Below are positions 36,497-45,779 of a DNA stretch of 64,000 nucleotides, one piece after another. Positions within the stretch are counted from its first letter, which is position 1; each line of letters begins with the position of its first letter. Made by a program: the position numbers and the translations under genes. The DNA is from Duganella sp. BuS-21 (GTDB lineage Bacteria; Pseudomonadota; Gammaproteobacteria; Burkholderiales; Burkholderiaceae_D). The notes beneath the pieces are model-generated. The model was given only the letters and a program-made list of their open reading frames with translations. It was not told the origin of the DNA and did no database searches. The stretch lies in contig CP097466.1 in NCBI GenBank assembly GCA_041874725.1, positions 186,001 through 250,000 on the forward strand. Direction: 5' to 3'.

Positions 36497-38623
36497 TTTC
36501 AGGCCACGGCGATCCAGCAGCGGTTCGATCACGGGATCGCGGCCGCGGAAATTGCGGAACAGATTCATGGCGTCGTCGGTGCCGCCGCGCGACAGCAGCT
36601 TGGCGCGGAACCAGTCGCCGTTCTTGCGTTGCAGGCCGCCGTTTTCCTTGAACCATTCAACGGTGTCGGCGTCGAGCTTTTCCGACCACAGGTAGGCGTA
36701 GTAGCCGGCCGAGTAGCCGCCCGAGAAGCTATGCGAGAAGTAGGTAGTGCGGTAGCGCGGCGGCACCGGCGCGAAGTCCACGCCCATGTCCTTCAGCGAC
36801 TGCGCCTCGAAGCCCAGCACGTCGGTCGGGATCTGGCTCGGGGTCAGCTGGTGCCAGCGCTGGTCCAGCAGCGATGCGGCCAGGTATTCGGTGGTGGTGA
36901 AGCCCTGGTTGAATTTCTTCGACGCGATGACCTTGTCCAGCAGCGCCTGAGGCATCGGCGCACCGGTCTTGTAATGCTTGGCGTAGTTGGCCAGCACTTC
37001 CGGCCAGACGGCCCACATCTCGTTCACCTGCGACGGGTACTCGACGAAATCGCGCGGCACGCTGGTGCCGGAGAAGCGCGGGTACTTCACGTTGGAGAAC
37101 ATGCCGTGCAGCGCGTGGCCGAATTCGTGGAAGGCGGTCTTCACTTCATCGTAGGTCAGCAGCGTAGGCTCGCCGGCCGGCGGCTTCGGAATATTCAGGT
37201 GGTTGGCCACCACCGACTTGGTGCCCAGCAGCGCCGATTGCGAGATGTACTCGTTCATCCATGCGCCGCCCTGTTTGTTGGAGCGGGCGTACATATCGGC
37301 CAGGAAGATGGCCAGCTGCTTGCCGTCGGCGTCGAACACGTCGAACACGCGCACGTCCGGGTTGTACACCGGCAGATCCTTGCGCTCCTTGAAGCTCAGG
37401 CCATACAGCTTGTTGGCGGCGTAGAACACGCCGTTGACCAGCACATTATCCAGTTCGAAGTAGGGCTTGAGCTGGTTCTCGTCGAAGGCGAAACGCTGCG
37501 CGCGCACCTTGTCGGTGTAGTAGGCCCAGTCGCCGGCGCTGATCTGGAAACCGCCTTTTTCCGCGTCGACCACGGCCTGCAGATCGGCTGCTTCCTTCTT
37601 CGCGTTGTTGACGGCCGGCTTGGCCAGTTCGCCCAGCAGCTTGTTGACGGCGGTGGTGTCGTGCGCGGTCTGATCTTCCAGCGAGTAGGCGGCGAAGTTG
37701 GCGTAGCCCAGCAGCACGGCCTTGTCGGCGCGCGCCTTGGCGATCTTCAGCACCAGCTCGCGGCTATCGAACTCGCCGCCATGGCTGCCGCGCGCCAGCG
37801 ACAGCGCCATCAGCTTTTCGCGCACGGCGCGGTTGGTCAGCTCGGCCAGCGGCGGCTGGCCGCTGGTGTTGACCACCGCGACCAGGAATTTGCCGTCCAT
37901 GCCCTTGGCCTTGGCCGCAGCGGCGGCGGCGTCGATGGCGGCGTCGCTCATGCCGGCCAGCTCGGCGCGGCTGTCGACCACCAGGCCGGAGGCATTGGTT
38001 TCCTTCAGTACGTTCTGGGTGAAGGCGGTTTGCAGGGTGGCGATGTCGCCGTTGATGACCTTCAGTTTTTCCTGGTCGGCAGGCGACAGCCGGGCGCCGG
38101 CGCGCACGAAATCGGTGTGGTAGCGTTCCAGCAGGTGCTTGGCTTCGGCGTCCAGCTTCAGCGCGTCGCGTTTGTCGTACAGCGACTTCACGCGCGCCCA
38201 CAGCCTGGCGTTCAGGTAGATGGCGTCGCTATGCGCGGCCAGCTTGGGCGACATGGCGCTGTCGATCGCGTCCAGCTTGTCGTTGGTGTTGGCGCCTTGC
38301 AGGTTGTAGAACACTGTCTGCACGCGGGTCAGCAGCGCGCCGGACTTTTCCATCGCCACGATGGTGTTGTCGAAGCTCGGCGCCGCCTTGTTGTTGGCGA
38401 TGGCCTGGATTTCCTTCAGTTGCTGGCGCATGCCTTCGGTGAAGGCCGGCGTGAAGTGCTCGTCCTTGATCTTGTCGAAGGCCGGATAGTGGAACGGCAG
38501 GCTGCTGACGGTGGCCAGCGGATTGCCGGCGAGCGCCGCCGTCGCTGCCGGCGCGGCCAGTACGGTTTGCGAAAACGCCACGCCGAGCGCGGCGGCGATG
38601 ACAAGCATGTGGGGACGGGTCAT
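36494..38623 (-). CDS. M3 family metallopeptidase (oligopeptidase/Dcp-like), copy 2
   Basis: 709 residues from ATG 38623 (GAGAAAG upstream), exactly as long as copy 1. It has a signal peptide (about 1-24, AAALGVAFSQTVLAAPA). The same landmarks are in register: FHYPAFDKIKDEHFTPAFTEGMRQQ, HEFGHALHG, DFVEYPSQVNEMWAVWPE and FAPVPPRYRTTYFSHSFSGGYSAGYYAY. The two copies are clearly paralogues that arose by tandem duplication and then diverged throughout. A periplasmic dipeptidyl-carboxypeptidase or oligopeptidase role is expected. Confidence 0.94.
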   Translation of the reverse strand: MTRPHMLVIAAALGVAFSQTVLAAPAATAALAGNPLATVSSLPFHYPAFDKIKDEHFTPAFTEGMRQQLKEIQAIANNKAAPSFDNTIVAMEKSGALLTRVQTVFYNLQGANTNDKLDAIDSAMSPKLAAHSDAIYLNARLWARVKSLYDKRDALKLDAEAKHLLERYHTDFVRAGARLSPADQEKLKVINGDIATLQTAFTQNVLKETNASGLVVDSRAELAGMSDAAIDAAAAAAKAKGMDGKFLVAVVNTSGQPPLAELTNRAVREKLMALSLARGSHGGEFDSRELVLKIAKARADKAVLLGYANFAAYSLEDQTAHDTTAVNKLLGELAKPAVNNAKKEAADLQAVVDAEKGGFQISAGDWAYYTDKVRAQRFAFDENQLKPYFELDNVLVNGVFYAANKLYGLSFKERKDLPVYNPDVRVFDVFDADGKQLAIFLADMYARSNKQGGAWMNEYISQSALLGTKSVVANHLNIPKPPAGEPTLLTYDEVKTAFHEFGHALHGMFSNVKYPRFSGTSVPRDFVEYPSQVNEMWAVWPEVLANYAKHYKTGAPMPQALLDKVIASKKFNQGFTTTEYLAASLLDQRWHQLTPSQIPTDVLGFEAQSLKDMGVDFAPVPPRYRTTYFSHSFSGGYSAGYYAYLWSEKLDADTVEWFKENGGLQRKNGDWFRAKLLSRGGTDDAMNLFRNFRGRDPVIEPLLDRRGLK

Positions 38624-38788
38624 GGGTATCTTTCTCAGGTACTGGGAAAAATGCTGACGCACGACTAGGCGCAGCATAGAAGGCGAAGATCATAGCAGGG
38701 GAATTGTGCCCGAGTCATCCGCAAAACATGCTGCACTGCAATTGGTTGGAAAGCGCTGTCGTTTTCCAAACTTTGCTTGGTGAAAAGC

Positions 38789-39364
38789 CTATTTTTCCTT
38801 GTAGCGCGATTCGATCCGGCGGTCGGGGATGAACCAGATGATCGCCACCAGCACGTAGACGCTGAAGCCCAGCAGGGGCACGACCAGCGACAGGCCGAGG
38901 CCGAGCAGGTACAGCAGCATCGAGATCTTGCCCTTGCGGTCGCTGCCGAGCGCATCCTTCAGCACCTCGTTGTTGGCCTCCAGGCAGCGCACCAGGATCA
39001 GGTAAGCGAAGCTGGACATGAACAGCACGAAGCCGTAGCAGGCCAGCGGCACGGCCGCGAAATGATGTTCGCCGGTCCAGCTGGTAACGAAGGGAATCAG
39101 CGACAGCCAGAACAGCAGGTGCAGATTGGCCCACAGCACGCCGCCGGTGGTTTTGGTCACCGCGTGGATCAGATGGTGGTGGTTGTTCCAGTAGATGCCG
39201 ACGTAGATAAAACTGAGCACATAGCTCAGGAACACCGGCAGCAAAGGCAGCAGCGCGTCGAAGTCGGCGCCATGCGGCACCTTCAGCTCCAGCACCATGA
39301 TCGTGATGATAATCGCGATGACGCCATCGCTGAATGCTTCCAACCTGCCTTTGCCCACAAACAT
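38789..39364 (-). CDS. TMEM175 family (DUF1211) channel-like protein
   Basis: 191 residues from ATG 39364; an in-frame TTG at 39400 would add 12 residues and has no ribosome binding site, while GGGAG touches the ATG. The first helix carries the family filter motif RLEAFSDGVIAIIITIMVLELKVP. About six membrane helices follow, with HHHLIHAVTKTTGGVLWANLHLLFWLSLIPF in the second to third. Bacterial TMEM175 proteins are tetrameric potassium-permeable channels. No regulatory domain is attached. The C-terminus is basic (DRRIESRYKEK). Confidence 0.88.
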   Translation of the reverse strand: MFVGKGRLEAFSDGVIAIIITIMVLELKVPHGADFDALLPLLPVFLSYVLSFIYVGIYWNNHHHLIHAVTKTTGGVLWANLHLLFWLSLIPFVTSWTGEHHFAAVPLACYGFVLFMSSFAYLILVRCLEANNEVLKDALGSDRKGKISMLLYLLGLGLSLVVPLLGFSVYVLVAIIWFIPDRRIESRYKEK

Positions 39365-39400
39365 CTCCCAAGAATTAAACGGCACCGCATTGTGTTCCAA

Positions 39401-39589
39401 ATCGCACTACGCCACAACCGCCTTGCGGTTGACCTTGCGTGATCGGCTTGGCCAATCCGGCCGGCCTGGCGCTCAAGGCGGCCGCCTTGAGCCAGTCGGA
39501 ACTCGGCGACATCGGCCCAAGATTCATCCAGGCCTAGCACATCCAATCGCGCATCGACAAGGACGGCCGACCGCAGGCGGCCCGCGCGC
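39401..39589. other. Gap without a supported gene
   Basis: About 190 GC-rich bases. On the plus strand one frame reads LKAAALSQSELGDIGPRFIQA and then TAG, coding-like in composition but without a start, so it may be a worn fragment of a gene tail. Nothing else is recognised. Confidence 0.35.
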
Positions 39590-40036
39590 CTACTCGCGGA
39601 TTTCCGCTTCGGTCAGCTGCGCCAGCAGGGTCAGCGATTCCTGCCAGCCGAGGTAGCAGGCTTCGGTAGGGATCATGGCCGGGATACCCTCCTGGACCAC
39701 TTTGATTTCCACGCCGCAGAAGATGTCGCGCAGGGTGACGGTGGTCTGCATCTGGCCCGGCAGATTGGGATCGTCGAACTGGGCGCTGTAGCGCAGCGTC
39801 TGGCCCGGCACCAGTTCCAGGTATTCGCCGCCGAAGGAATGGCTGCCGCCGGTGGTGTGATTGGTGAACGACATGCGGTACTTGCCGCCGACTTGCGCAT
39901 CCATCTCGTGTACCTTGCCGATGAAGCCGTGCGGCGGCAGCCATTTGGCCAGCGCATCGGGATCGAGGAAGGCGCGGTAAACCCGGTCGGCGGTGGACTT
40001 GAGCACGCGGTGCAGTTGTACGGTATTGGTGGTCAT
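39590..40036 (-). CDS. SRPBCC family protein (AHSA1-like)
   Basis: 148 residues from ATG 40036, with GAGGGAA 6 bases upstream. The pattern VQLHRVLKSTADRVYRAFLD, PDALAKWLPPHGF, then GGEYLELVPGQTLRYS and the C-terminal helix GWQESLTLLAQLTEAEI is that of the AHSA1/START-like helix-grip fold, which encloses a hydrophobic ligand pocket. Such proteins bind small lipids or act as stress accessory proteins; the ligand is unknown. It lies 79 bases downstream of the diguanylate cyclase gene on the same strand. Confidence 0.9.
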   Translation of the reverse strand: MTTNTVQLHRVLKSTADRVYRAFLDPDALAKWLPPHGFIGKVHEMDAQVGGKYRMSFTNHTTGGSHSFGGEYLELVPGQTLRYSAQFDDPNLPGQMQTTVTLRDIFCGVEIKVVQEGIPAMIPTEACYLGWQESLTLLAQLTEAEIRE

Positions 40037-40115
40037 GATCGATTCCCTCAAGAAGTCAGAGGACAGCCCTCTATAGCCTACGACGAGCGAGGTTAGCGGA
40101 AATCGACATGCGGCG

Positions 40116-41288
40116 CTACTGGATTTGCGCCGCCAGGCCTTCTTCATCCAGCGTCAGGTTGCGGCCCAGCATTTTGGCGCTGTAGAGCAGCGAATCGGCG
40201 CGGCGCAGCATGGCTTCCACCGTGTCGTGCTGGTCCAGCAGGACGGCGATGCCGGCGCTGTAGCTGAGCGTGACGCCGAGCTGGCGCGGCGCGGCGTCCA
40301 CCAGCCAAGCCCGCAGCCGGTCGTCATAGGCGCGGATGGCGGCCAGGTCGGCGCCACGCTTGAGCACGCAGAATTCTTCGCCGCCGTAGCGACAGATCAG
40401 GTTGCGCTCGCCGCCGACCGCGTGCATGCCCCGCACGAACAGCTGCAGCGCCTTGTCGCCCGTCTCGTGGCCATGGGTGTCGTTGATTTGCTTGAAGTGA
40501 TCGAGGTCCAGCAGCATCACGCACAGCGGCAGTTGCAGACGCTGGCTCTCGGCCACAATCTCGACCGATTCCACCATCCACGCACGCCGGTTCAGGGCGC
40601 CGGTGACGCCGTCGGTGCAGGCCAGGCGCTCCAGCTCGCGCGCGGCTTCGTCGCGGTGCGCCAGCAGGATGCCGACCACCGACATCACCACCGTCACGTT
40701 GGCGGCCAAGGCAAACAGCAGGTTGGCCGGGTGCGGCGCGAAAAAGCTGGCGAACTGCTCGGTATAGAACGCGCCCAGTACGCCGCGACACGCGGTCACC
40801 GCCATCTGCACCAGCAGCGACGTCACCAGCAACCAGCGCCAGCGGCCGACCGGCACCAGCGGCTGGCGGCACAGCGCCGCCGCCACCATCGCCAGTTGCA
40901 GGGTCAGCCAGCCGTTGGCCCAGCCGACGCGGAAGGCGTAGTGGTCGAAGCCGATGCCATAGCCCAGCGTCATCACCACCGCGATCACGGCCGGCGCGCG
41001 CGAGGTGGCGAGACGGCCGCACCACAGGTCGAAGGCGACGGCGCTGTAAGCCATGCCGCCGGCGATGCCGGCCATCGACAAGGTGGACAGCAGGCGGTCG
41101 CTCCACGAACCGGGCACCATCAGGCTGGAAGCCAGCAACAGCACCCAGCCGGCGGCCTGCGCCACGACGCCGATCTGCGCCCGGCGCGCGGCCTGCTGCA
41201 CTTTTCCCATCACCGCCAGCAACGCACCGGCGACGACCAGCATGTTCAATGTCATTGCGACAAGCAGGGAGGCGACATCGATGGTCAT
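40116..41288 (-). CDS. Membrane diguanylate cyclase (GGDEF)
   Basis: 390 residues. About six membrane helices occupy residues 1-215. A GGDEF domain starts at about 222 with CTDGVTGALNRRAW and has LLDLDHFKQINDTHGH and the active-site motif YGGEEF. It makes cyclic di-GMP from two GTP at the inner membrane. No clear RxxD inhibitory site is seen in the expected place before GGEEF. The N-terminal multi-helix sensor is not a recognised named family. ATG 41288 has no strong ribosome binding site. Confidence 0.92.
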   Translation of the reverse strand: MTIDVASLLVAMTLNMLVVAGALLAVMGKVQQAARRAQIGVVAQAAGWVLLLASSLMVPGSWSDRLLSTLSMAGIAGGMAYSAVAFDLWCGRLATSRAPAVIAVVMTLGYGIGFDHYAFRVGWANGWLTLQLAMVAAALCRQPLVPVGRWRWLLVTSLLVQMAVTACRGVLGAFYTEQFASFFAPHPANLLFALAANVTVVMSVVGILLAHRDEAARELERLACTDGVTGALNRRAWMVESVEIVAESQRLQLPLCVMLLDLDHFKQINDTHGHETGDKALQLFVRGMHAVGGERNLICRYGGEEFCVLKRGADLAAIRAYDDRLRAWLVDAAPRQLGVTLSYSAGIAVLLDQHDTVEAMLRRADSLLYSAKMLGRNLTLDEEGLAAQIQ

Positions 41289-41367
41289 GGGGTGAAAAGT
41301 GAGGGCGGAAGGATGGAGTATATCTCGGCTACACTCTTGCCTGAGCCATTAAATAAGGGAAAATCGC

Positions 41368-41835
41368 ATGGAAAACTACGCAGAACTGCTGGACACGCTG
41401 GCGCAGCAGGAAAAGGAATTGCAATTCACCGCCTTCAACAGCGACACCGCGCTGGCGCTGGGTTTGAAGCTGGTCGACCTGGCACGCGCCGGCGGCAAAA
41501 GCATCACCATCAATATCACGGTCAACAACAAGGTGTTGTTCCACCACGCGATGCAGGGCGCTTCGGCCGACCAGGCGGACTGGATACGGCGCAAGAACAA
41601 TGTGGTGGCGCGCTTCGGCCGCTGCTCGTTCTACATCGGCATCGAGCACAAGCATCGCGGCGTGGCGTTCGATGAAATCAAATACCTCGATCCGCAAGAA
41701 TACGCGGCCAACGGCGGCGCCTTCCCGATCACCCTCAAGCACACCGGCATCATCGGCACCGTCACCGTCTCAGGCCTGCGCCAGGCCGAAGACCACGCGC
41801 TGGTGGTCGAAGCGCTGCGCGCAGTGTTGGCCTGA
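41368..41835 (+). CDS. Heme-degrading-domain protein (UPF0303/HbpS-like)
   Basis: 155 residues, single domain. The pattern LQFTAFNSDTALALGLKLVDLARAGGKSITINI, then VLFHHAM and the C-terminal GTVTVSGLRQAEDHALVVEAL is that of the HbpS/GlcG-like fold, which in some members binds or degrades heme. No signal peptide, so it is cytoplasmic. Its TGA abuts the TGA of the convergent slyX gene in the palindrome TGATCA. Ligand and role in this organism are inferred. Confidence 0.85.
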   Translation: MENYAELLDTLAQQEKELQFTAFNSDTALALGLKLVDLARAGGKSITINITVNNKVLFHHAMQGASADQADWIRRKNNVVARFGRCSFYIGIEHKHRGVAFDEIKYLDPQEYAANGGAFPITLKHTGIIGTVTVSGLRQAEDHALVVEALRAVLA

Positions 41836-42048
41836 TCAGTAGTGCGGCGGGCGCTCGTGGGGGAGGTGGCCGCCGCCGCTGCCTTGCGCGTGTTCGCGCA
41901 CGCGCTGGACCAGCACCGCGCACATCTGCTCCAGCTTGTCGATCTGCTGCTGTTGCTCGTAGACGCGTTGGCCCAGCGTTTCCACCAGGTGCTCCTGGTG
42001 GGCCAGCTTGATTTCTATCTCGATGAAGCGGTCTTCGTTCGTGCTCAC
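41836..42048 (-). CDS. slyX: SlyX family protein
   Basis: 70 residues. GTG 42048 is the start: AGGAG lies about 8 bases upstream and the protein then begins STNEDRFIEIEIKLAHQEHLVETL, the SlyX pattern. It is a short coiled coil (residues about 5-50, with LGQRVYEQQQQIDKLEQM) and a His/Pro-rich C-terminus ending HERPPHY. It is cytoplasmic with unknown function. It lies 38 bases downstream of the Cache gene. Confidence 0.88.
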   Translation of the reverse strand: MSTNEDRFIEIEIKLAHQEHLVETLGQRVYEQQQQIDKLEQMCAVLVQRVREHAQGSGGGHLPHERPPHY

Positions 42049-42086
42049 GGTCTTACTCCTGCCAGAAAGCAGGCATTGTACCCGCC

Positions 42087-42542
42087 TTACTTGAGATAGA
42101 CCCCGCCGCATACCACCATGTCGTCCTCCGGCACGCAGTACATGGCCTTGGGCTCGATCTTGCCGCTGACGGGATTGGTGAATTTGTACTCCTGCCAGAA
42201 CGGCTTGTTTTTCTTGGCCAGCTCGACCCGCTCCTTGACGAAGTACTTGCCGTCGACGTCCTTGATTTCCATGAGGTTTTTGCCGATCATCTTGGCATTG
42301 GCGCCGTGCGCGCGCACCACGCCGTCGTTGCCGTACACCGTCAGGTACAAATCGCGGTCGACGAACTGGCCGTCTTTCTTGCTGACCTCGGCATACAGCT
42401 TGTCCTTGCCGTTACCCTTCAAATACTTGAGGGCCTTGCCGACCATGGCCTCGGCTTCGGGCTTGGTGACCAGATCGTCCGCATGCGCCACCGGCAGCAG
42501 CGCACAGGCCAAAACGAGAGCAGCAAAAGATTGCGTCCGCAT
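42087..42542 (-). CDS. Periplasmic single-Cache-domain protein
   Basis: 151 residues. Three ATGs stand close together; ATG 42542 is best spaced from GGAGG (42552-42548). The signal peptide ends near LLPVAHA, residues about 1-20. The rest is one Cache domain (VTKPEAEAMVGKALKYLK...DLYLTVYGNDGVVRAHGANAKMIGKNLMEIKDVDGKYFV), the small-molecule sensor fold usually found in chemoreceptors, here free-standing. It could bind a ligand in the periplasm for another receptor. It follows rep by 53 bases, with a small GC hairpin (42560-42578) between. Confidence 0.87.
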   Translation of the reverse strand: MRTQSFAALVLACALLPVAHADDLVTKPEAEAMVGKALKYLKGNGKDKLYAEVSKKDGQFVDRDLYLTVYGNDGVVRAHGANAKMIGKNLMEIKDVDGKYFVKERVELAKKNKPFWQEYKFTNPVSGKIEPKAMYCVPEDDMVVCGGVYLK

Positions 42543-42595
42543 CATCACCTCCATCGGTATCGGGCCATGCCGGCCCGAATCGATGCTAGCACAGC

Positions 42596-44659
42596 CTAGG
42601 TCTTCGGTGTGGCTAATAGTTCCTTCATGCGTGCCAGCCGCTCCTTGGGCGTGATCACCTCGGATTCCATCGGCACGGCCGTGCCTTCGTCCAGCTTCAT
42701 CTCCTTGATGAAGCGCGACGGATCGCAATGCACCTGCTCGCCGCCGCGCTTGCGCTTCTTGCACCAGGTGATCTGCAGCGTGCGCTGCGCGCGCGTGATG
42801 CCGACGTACATCAGGCGCCGCTCTTCCTGCACCCGCGCCGCGATCGACTCGGCCGGCGCATCGGCATCGCCCTTGTGCGGCAGGATGCCTTCCTCGACGC
42901 CGACCAGGAACACATGCGGATACTCCAGCCCCTTGGACGCGTGCAGGGTCGACATGCGCACCGCATCCGGATCTTCGTCCTGGCCTTCCAGCATCGACAT
43001 CAGCGCCACCATCTGGGTCAGCTCCAGCACGTTCTTTTCCTCGCCGTCGCGGTCCTTGCCGCCGCGCCCGCGATCCTTCAACCAGTTGACGAACTCCATC
43101 ACGTTCTGCCACTTGCTCTGGGCCGCGCGCTCGTCGAACATATCGTATAAAAAGTTTTCGTAGCTGATCGCTTCAAGCATGTCGTCCAGCACCTGCGCAG
43201 CGTTGTCGCCGCTGCCGCTCGGCCCCGGCCGGCTGGCGCGCGCTTCGAGGTTGTTGATGAAGTTGCAGAAGTCGCGCAGCGGATTCAGTTGCCGGTCCGG
43301 CAGCAGACCTTCGATGCCGCCCTTGAACACGGCCTCGAACAGCGAGCACTGCCACTGTCCCGAGAAGGTGCCCAGCGTTTCCAGCGTCGACTGGCCGACG
43401 CCACGGCGCGGCGTGGTCACGGCGCGGATGAAGGCAGGATCGTCGTCGGTATTGGCCAGCAGGCGCAGGTAGCTGATGATGTCCTTGATCTCGGCCTTGT
43501 CGAAGAAGGACTGGCCGCCGGAAATCGTGTACGGAATGCGTTCCTTGCGCAAGGCCTGCTCGATGATGCGCGCCTGGTGGTTGCCGCGATACAGAATCGC
43601 ATAGTCCGACCACTTGTTCTTGCGCTGGAAATGGTCGGCCGAAATCATGATGGCGATCTGCTCGGCTTCCTGGTCATCGTTGGCCATGCCCAGCACATTG
43701 ATCGGCTCGCCCAGGCCGTGCTCCGACCACAGTGATTTCTCGAACAGTTTGGGATTGTTGCCGATCACCGCGTTGGCCGCCTGCAGGATGCGCGTGGTCG
43801 AGCGGTAGTTCTGCTCCAGCTTGATGACCTGCAGGTCGGGGAAGTCGGTCTGCAAGGTCTTCAGGTTTTCCACCGACGCGCCGCGCCAGGCGTAGATGGC
43901 CTGGTCGTCGTCGCCCACGGCGGTGAACATCGGCTTCTTGCCGATGCCCGTCACCATCAGCTTCACCAGTTCATACTGGCAGGTGTTGGTGTCCTGGTAC
44001 TCGTCCATCAGCAGATAGCGCAGGCGGCGCTGCCACTTGTCGCGCACGGCATCGTGGTCGCGGAACAGTTCCACCGGCAGGCGGATCAGGTCGTCGAAAT
44101 CCACCGCCTGGTAGGCCGACAGCGTGGCCACATAGCTGGCGTAGATGCGCGCCGACTGCGCCTCGTCCTCGTCCTTGGCCTGGTCCAGCGCCTTGCCCGG
44201 ATCGATCAGGCCGTTCTTCCACAGCGAGATGTGGGTCTGGATGCGGCGTACCACCTGCTTGTCGGTGGTGATGGCCATGTCCTGGATCAGCGAACCGCAG
44301 TCGTCGGCATCCATGATGGAAAAACGGTCCTTCAGGCCCAGCGCGTTGCACTCCTGGCGCAGGATCTTCACCCCCAGCGAGTGGAAGGTGGACACGGTCA
44401 GCTGCTTGGCCTGCTTGGGCTGCTTGAGCAGCTTGGCGATCCGCTCCTGCATCTCCAGCGCCGCCTTGTTGGTGAAGGTCAGCGCCGCGATGGTGCGCGG
44501 ATCATAGCCGCGATCCTCGATCAAATGGGCGATTTTCTGGGTGATCACGCGTGTTTTGCCCGAGCCGGCGCCGGCCAGCACGAGACAAGGACCATCCAGG
44601 TAGGTAACAGCCTGGCTCTGCGGCAAATTGAGGCCGAACACGGGAACGTTGGTGGACAT
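42596..44659 (-). CDS. rep: ATP-dependent DNA helicase Rep
   Basis: 687 residues from ATG 44659; E. coli Rep is of similar size. Walker A is AGAGSGKTRVI near residue 30; motifs LTFTNKAA, DEYQDTN, VGDDDQAIYAWRGA, QNYRS and MSTLHASKGLEY follow in the order of UvrD/Rep superfamily 1 helicases. Rep moves 3' to 5' on single-stranded DNA and clears proteins ahead of replication forks. It is divergent from the gene at 44808. All motifs are intact. Confidence 0.95.
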   Translation of the reverse strand: MSTNVPVFGLNLPQSQAVTYLDGPCLVLAGAGSGKTRVITQKIAHLIEDRGYDPRTIAALTFTNKAALEMQERIAKLLKQPKQAKQLTVSTFHSLGVKILRQECNALGLKDRFSIMDADDCGSLIQDMAITTDKQVVRRIQTHISLWKNGLIDPGKALDQAKDEDEAQSARIYASYVATLSAYQAVDFDDLIRLPVELFRDHDAVRDKWQRRLRYLLMDEYQDTNTCQYELVKLMVTGIGKKPMFTAVGDDDQAIYAWRGASVENLKTLQTDFPDLQVIKLEQNYRSTTRILQAANAVIGNNPKLFEKSLWSEHGLGEPINVLGMANDDQEAEQIAIMISADHFQRKNKWSDYAILYRGNHQARIIEQALRKERIPYTISGGQSFFDKAEIKDIISYLRLLANTDDDPAFIRAVTTPRRGVGQSTLETLGTFSGQWQCSLFEAVFKGGIEGLLPDRQLNPLRDFCNFINNLEARASRPGPSGSGDNAAQVLDDMLEAISYENFLYDMFDERAAQSKWQNVMEFVNWLKDRGRGGKDRDGEEKNVLELTQMVALMSMLEGQDEDPDAVRMSTLHASKGLEYPHVFLVGVEEGILPHKGDADAPAESIAARVQEERRLMYVGITRAQRTLQITWCKKRKRGGEQVHCDPSRFIKEMKLDEGTAVPMESEVITPKERLARMKELLATPKT

Positions 44660-44807
44660 CGGCAGAGGGATAGAAAATCGGAACAACAGCCCCACATTGT
44701 AACAGTCGGCGCGGCCGCCACTGACGTGCCGCAGAAAGCGTGGGTGACATTTGCGTTACCATGCGGAGATCAGCGCTGCCCAGCCTAACCTTACCTTGCT
44801 TGCAATC

Positions 44808-45290
44808 ATGAAATTTGAACATTTAATCGAAGTCAACGACCCGCTCAATCCCCTGATTGACGCCCTCAGCGTGCAGCAAGTCTGGCGCGGCCTGGTGCTG
44901 CGCGCCGAATCGCCCAAGCTGTTCGTGCCGCACCTGGACGAAAGCAGCATCGACCAGCGCAGCGAGAGCGGCTTCCGCCGCCGCCTGCGCTACGGCGACC
45001 TGGTGGTGGAGGATTATGTCGAGCTGGAGCCGATGCGCAGCGTGCGCTACCGCGTGGCCGCGCAGCAAGACATCGCCGAGTCCAGCCTGACCATGACGAT
45101 TGAACAGCCGACCGAGGACACCCTGTTCGTGCGCTTCCAGTACGAGGACAGCCACGACGACGCCACCGACCAGGCCAACGCCATGTACGACGAATTCCGC
45201 CGCTCGGCCTATGTGGAATCCGACATCGACACCATCGGCATGCTGCGCGAACTGGCCCAGGAAGGCCGGCTGGACGCCTTGCTCAACTAA
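44808..45290 (+). CDS. SRPBCC protein, DUF1857 (AtaL-like)
   Basis: 160 residues from ATG 44808. The pattern KFEHLIEVNDPLNPLIDALSVQQVWRGLVLRAESPKLFVPHLDESSI, then VEDYVELEPMRSVRYRV and DEFRRSAYVESDIDTIGMLRELAQEGRLD, is that of the AtaL-like SRPBCC group. It is a cytoplasmic ligand-binding or cyclase-like fold of unknown role. Its TAA overlaps the stop of the HD-GYP pseudogene on the other strand. Confidence 0.88.
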   Translation: MKFEHLIEVNDPLNPLIDALSVQQVWRGLVLRAESPKLFVPHLDESSIDQRSESGFRRRLRYGDLVVEDYVELEPMRSVRYRVAAQQDIAESSLTMTIEQPTEDTLFVRFQYEDSHDDATDQANAMYDEFRRSAYVESDIDTIGMLRELAQEGRLDALLN

Positions 45291-45691
45291 TCCAGCGCCG
45301 CGCCGCGCGGGCCGATCACCGATTCCACATGCGGCGTGGTCGATTGCAGGCCACGGCGCGTCACCACGCCGACCTCGCCGTTCAACATGCGCACATAGGT
45401 GCCGATCGGATAAATGCCGAGTTCGCGTATCACCAGCGACACCAGGTTGGTGTCGAGCGTGGTGCGCGCTTCCAGCAACATGTCGCGCAGGGCGCCGTGG
45501 GCCGTTAAGGTTGGCCGGTAGCTGGCGACGATGGCCGTGTTGACGCTGTGGCGCGCGGCGTACGGCGCCTGGTCCTGGTTGTGCAGGATGCTGGCGGTGG
45601 CGATAGCCACGCTCAAGTCGACGGCGGCATGCACCATCAGCGCGATCTTGTCGAGCTTGCGGCAGAAGTCCGGCGGCGTGTGCAGTTCAAG
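45287..45691 (-). pseudogene. HD-GYP phosphodiesterase remnant with internal deletion
   Basis: The minus-strand frame reads LELHTPPDFCRKLDKIALMVHAAVDLSV, then ILHNQDQAPYAARHSVNTAIVA. It jumps straight to SYRPTLTAHGALRDMLLEAR and IRELGIYPIGTYVRMLNGEVGVVTRRG. In the HD-GYP proteins I know from this bacterial group about 100 residues lie between those parts, including the HD and GYP metal-binding motifs; they are missing here. An in-frame TAG (45692-45694) cuts the N-terminus. The remnant therefore cannot hydrolyse cyclic di-GMP. Upstream bases to 45779 hold no further gene. Confidence 0.72.
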
Positions 45692-45779
45692 CTAGGCCGC
45701 GTTCAGCTTACGCAGCACGGACGGCGGCTCGGCCAGGATCGAGGGCGGCTTTTTTGTATCTTTGATTTAACAATAAGAA

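Noticed and set aside
39401..39589. Possible small gene in either strand
   Set aside because: No start with a ribosome binding site; only a short coding-like tail, so it was left as unexplained sequence.
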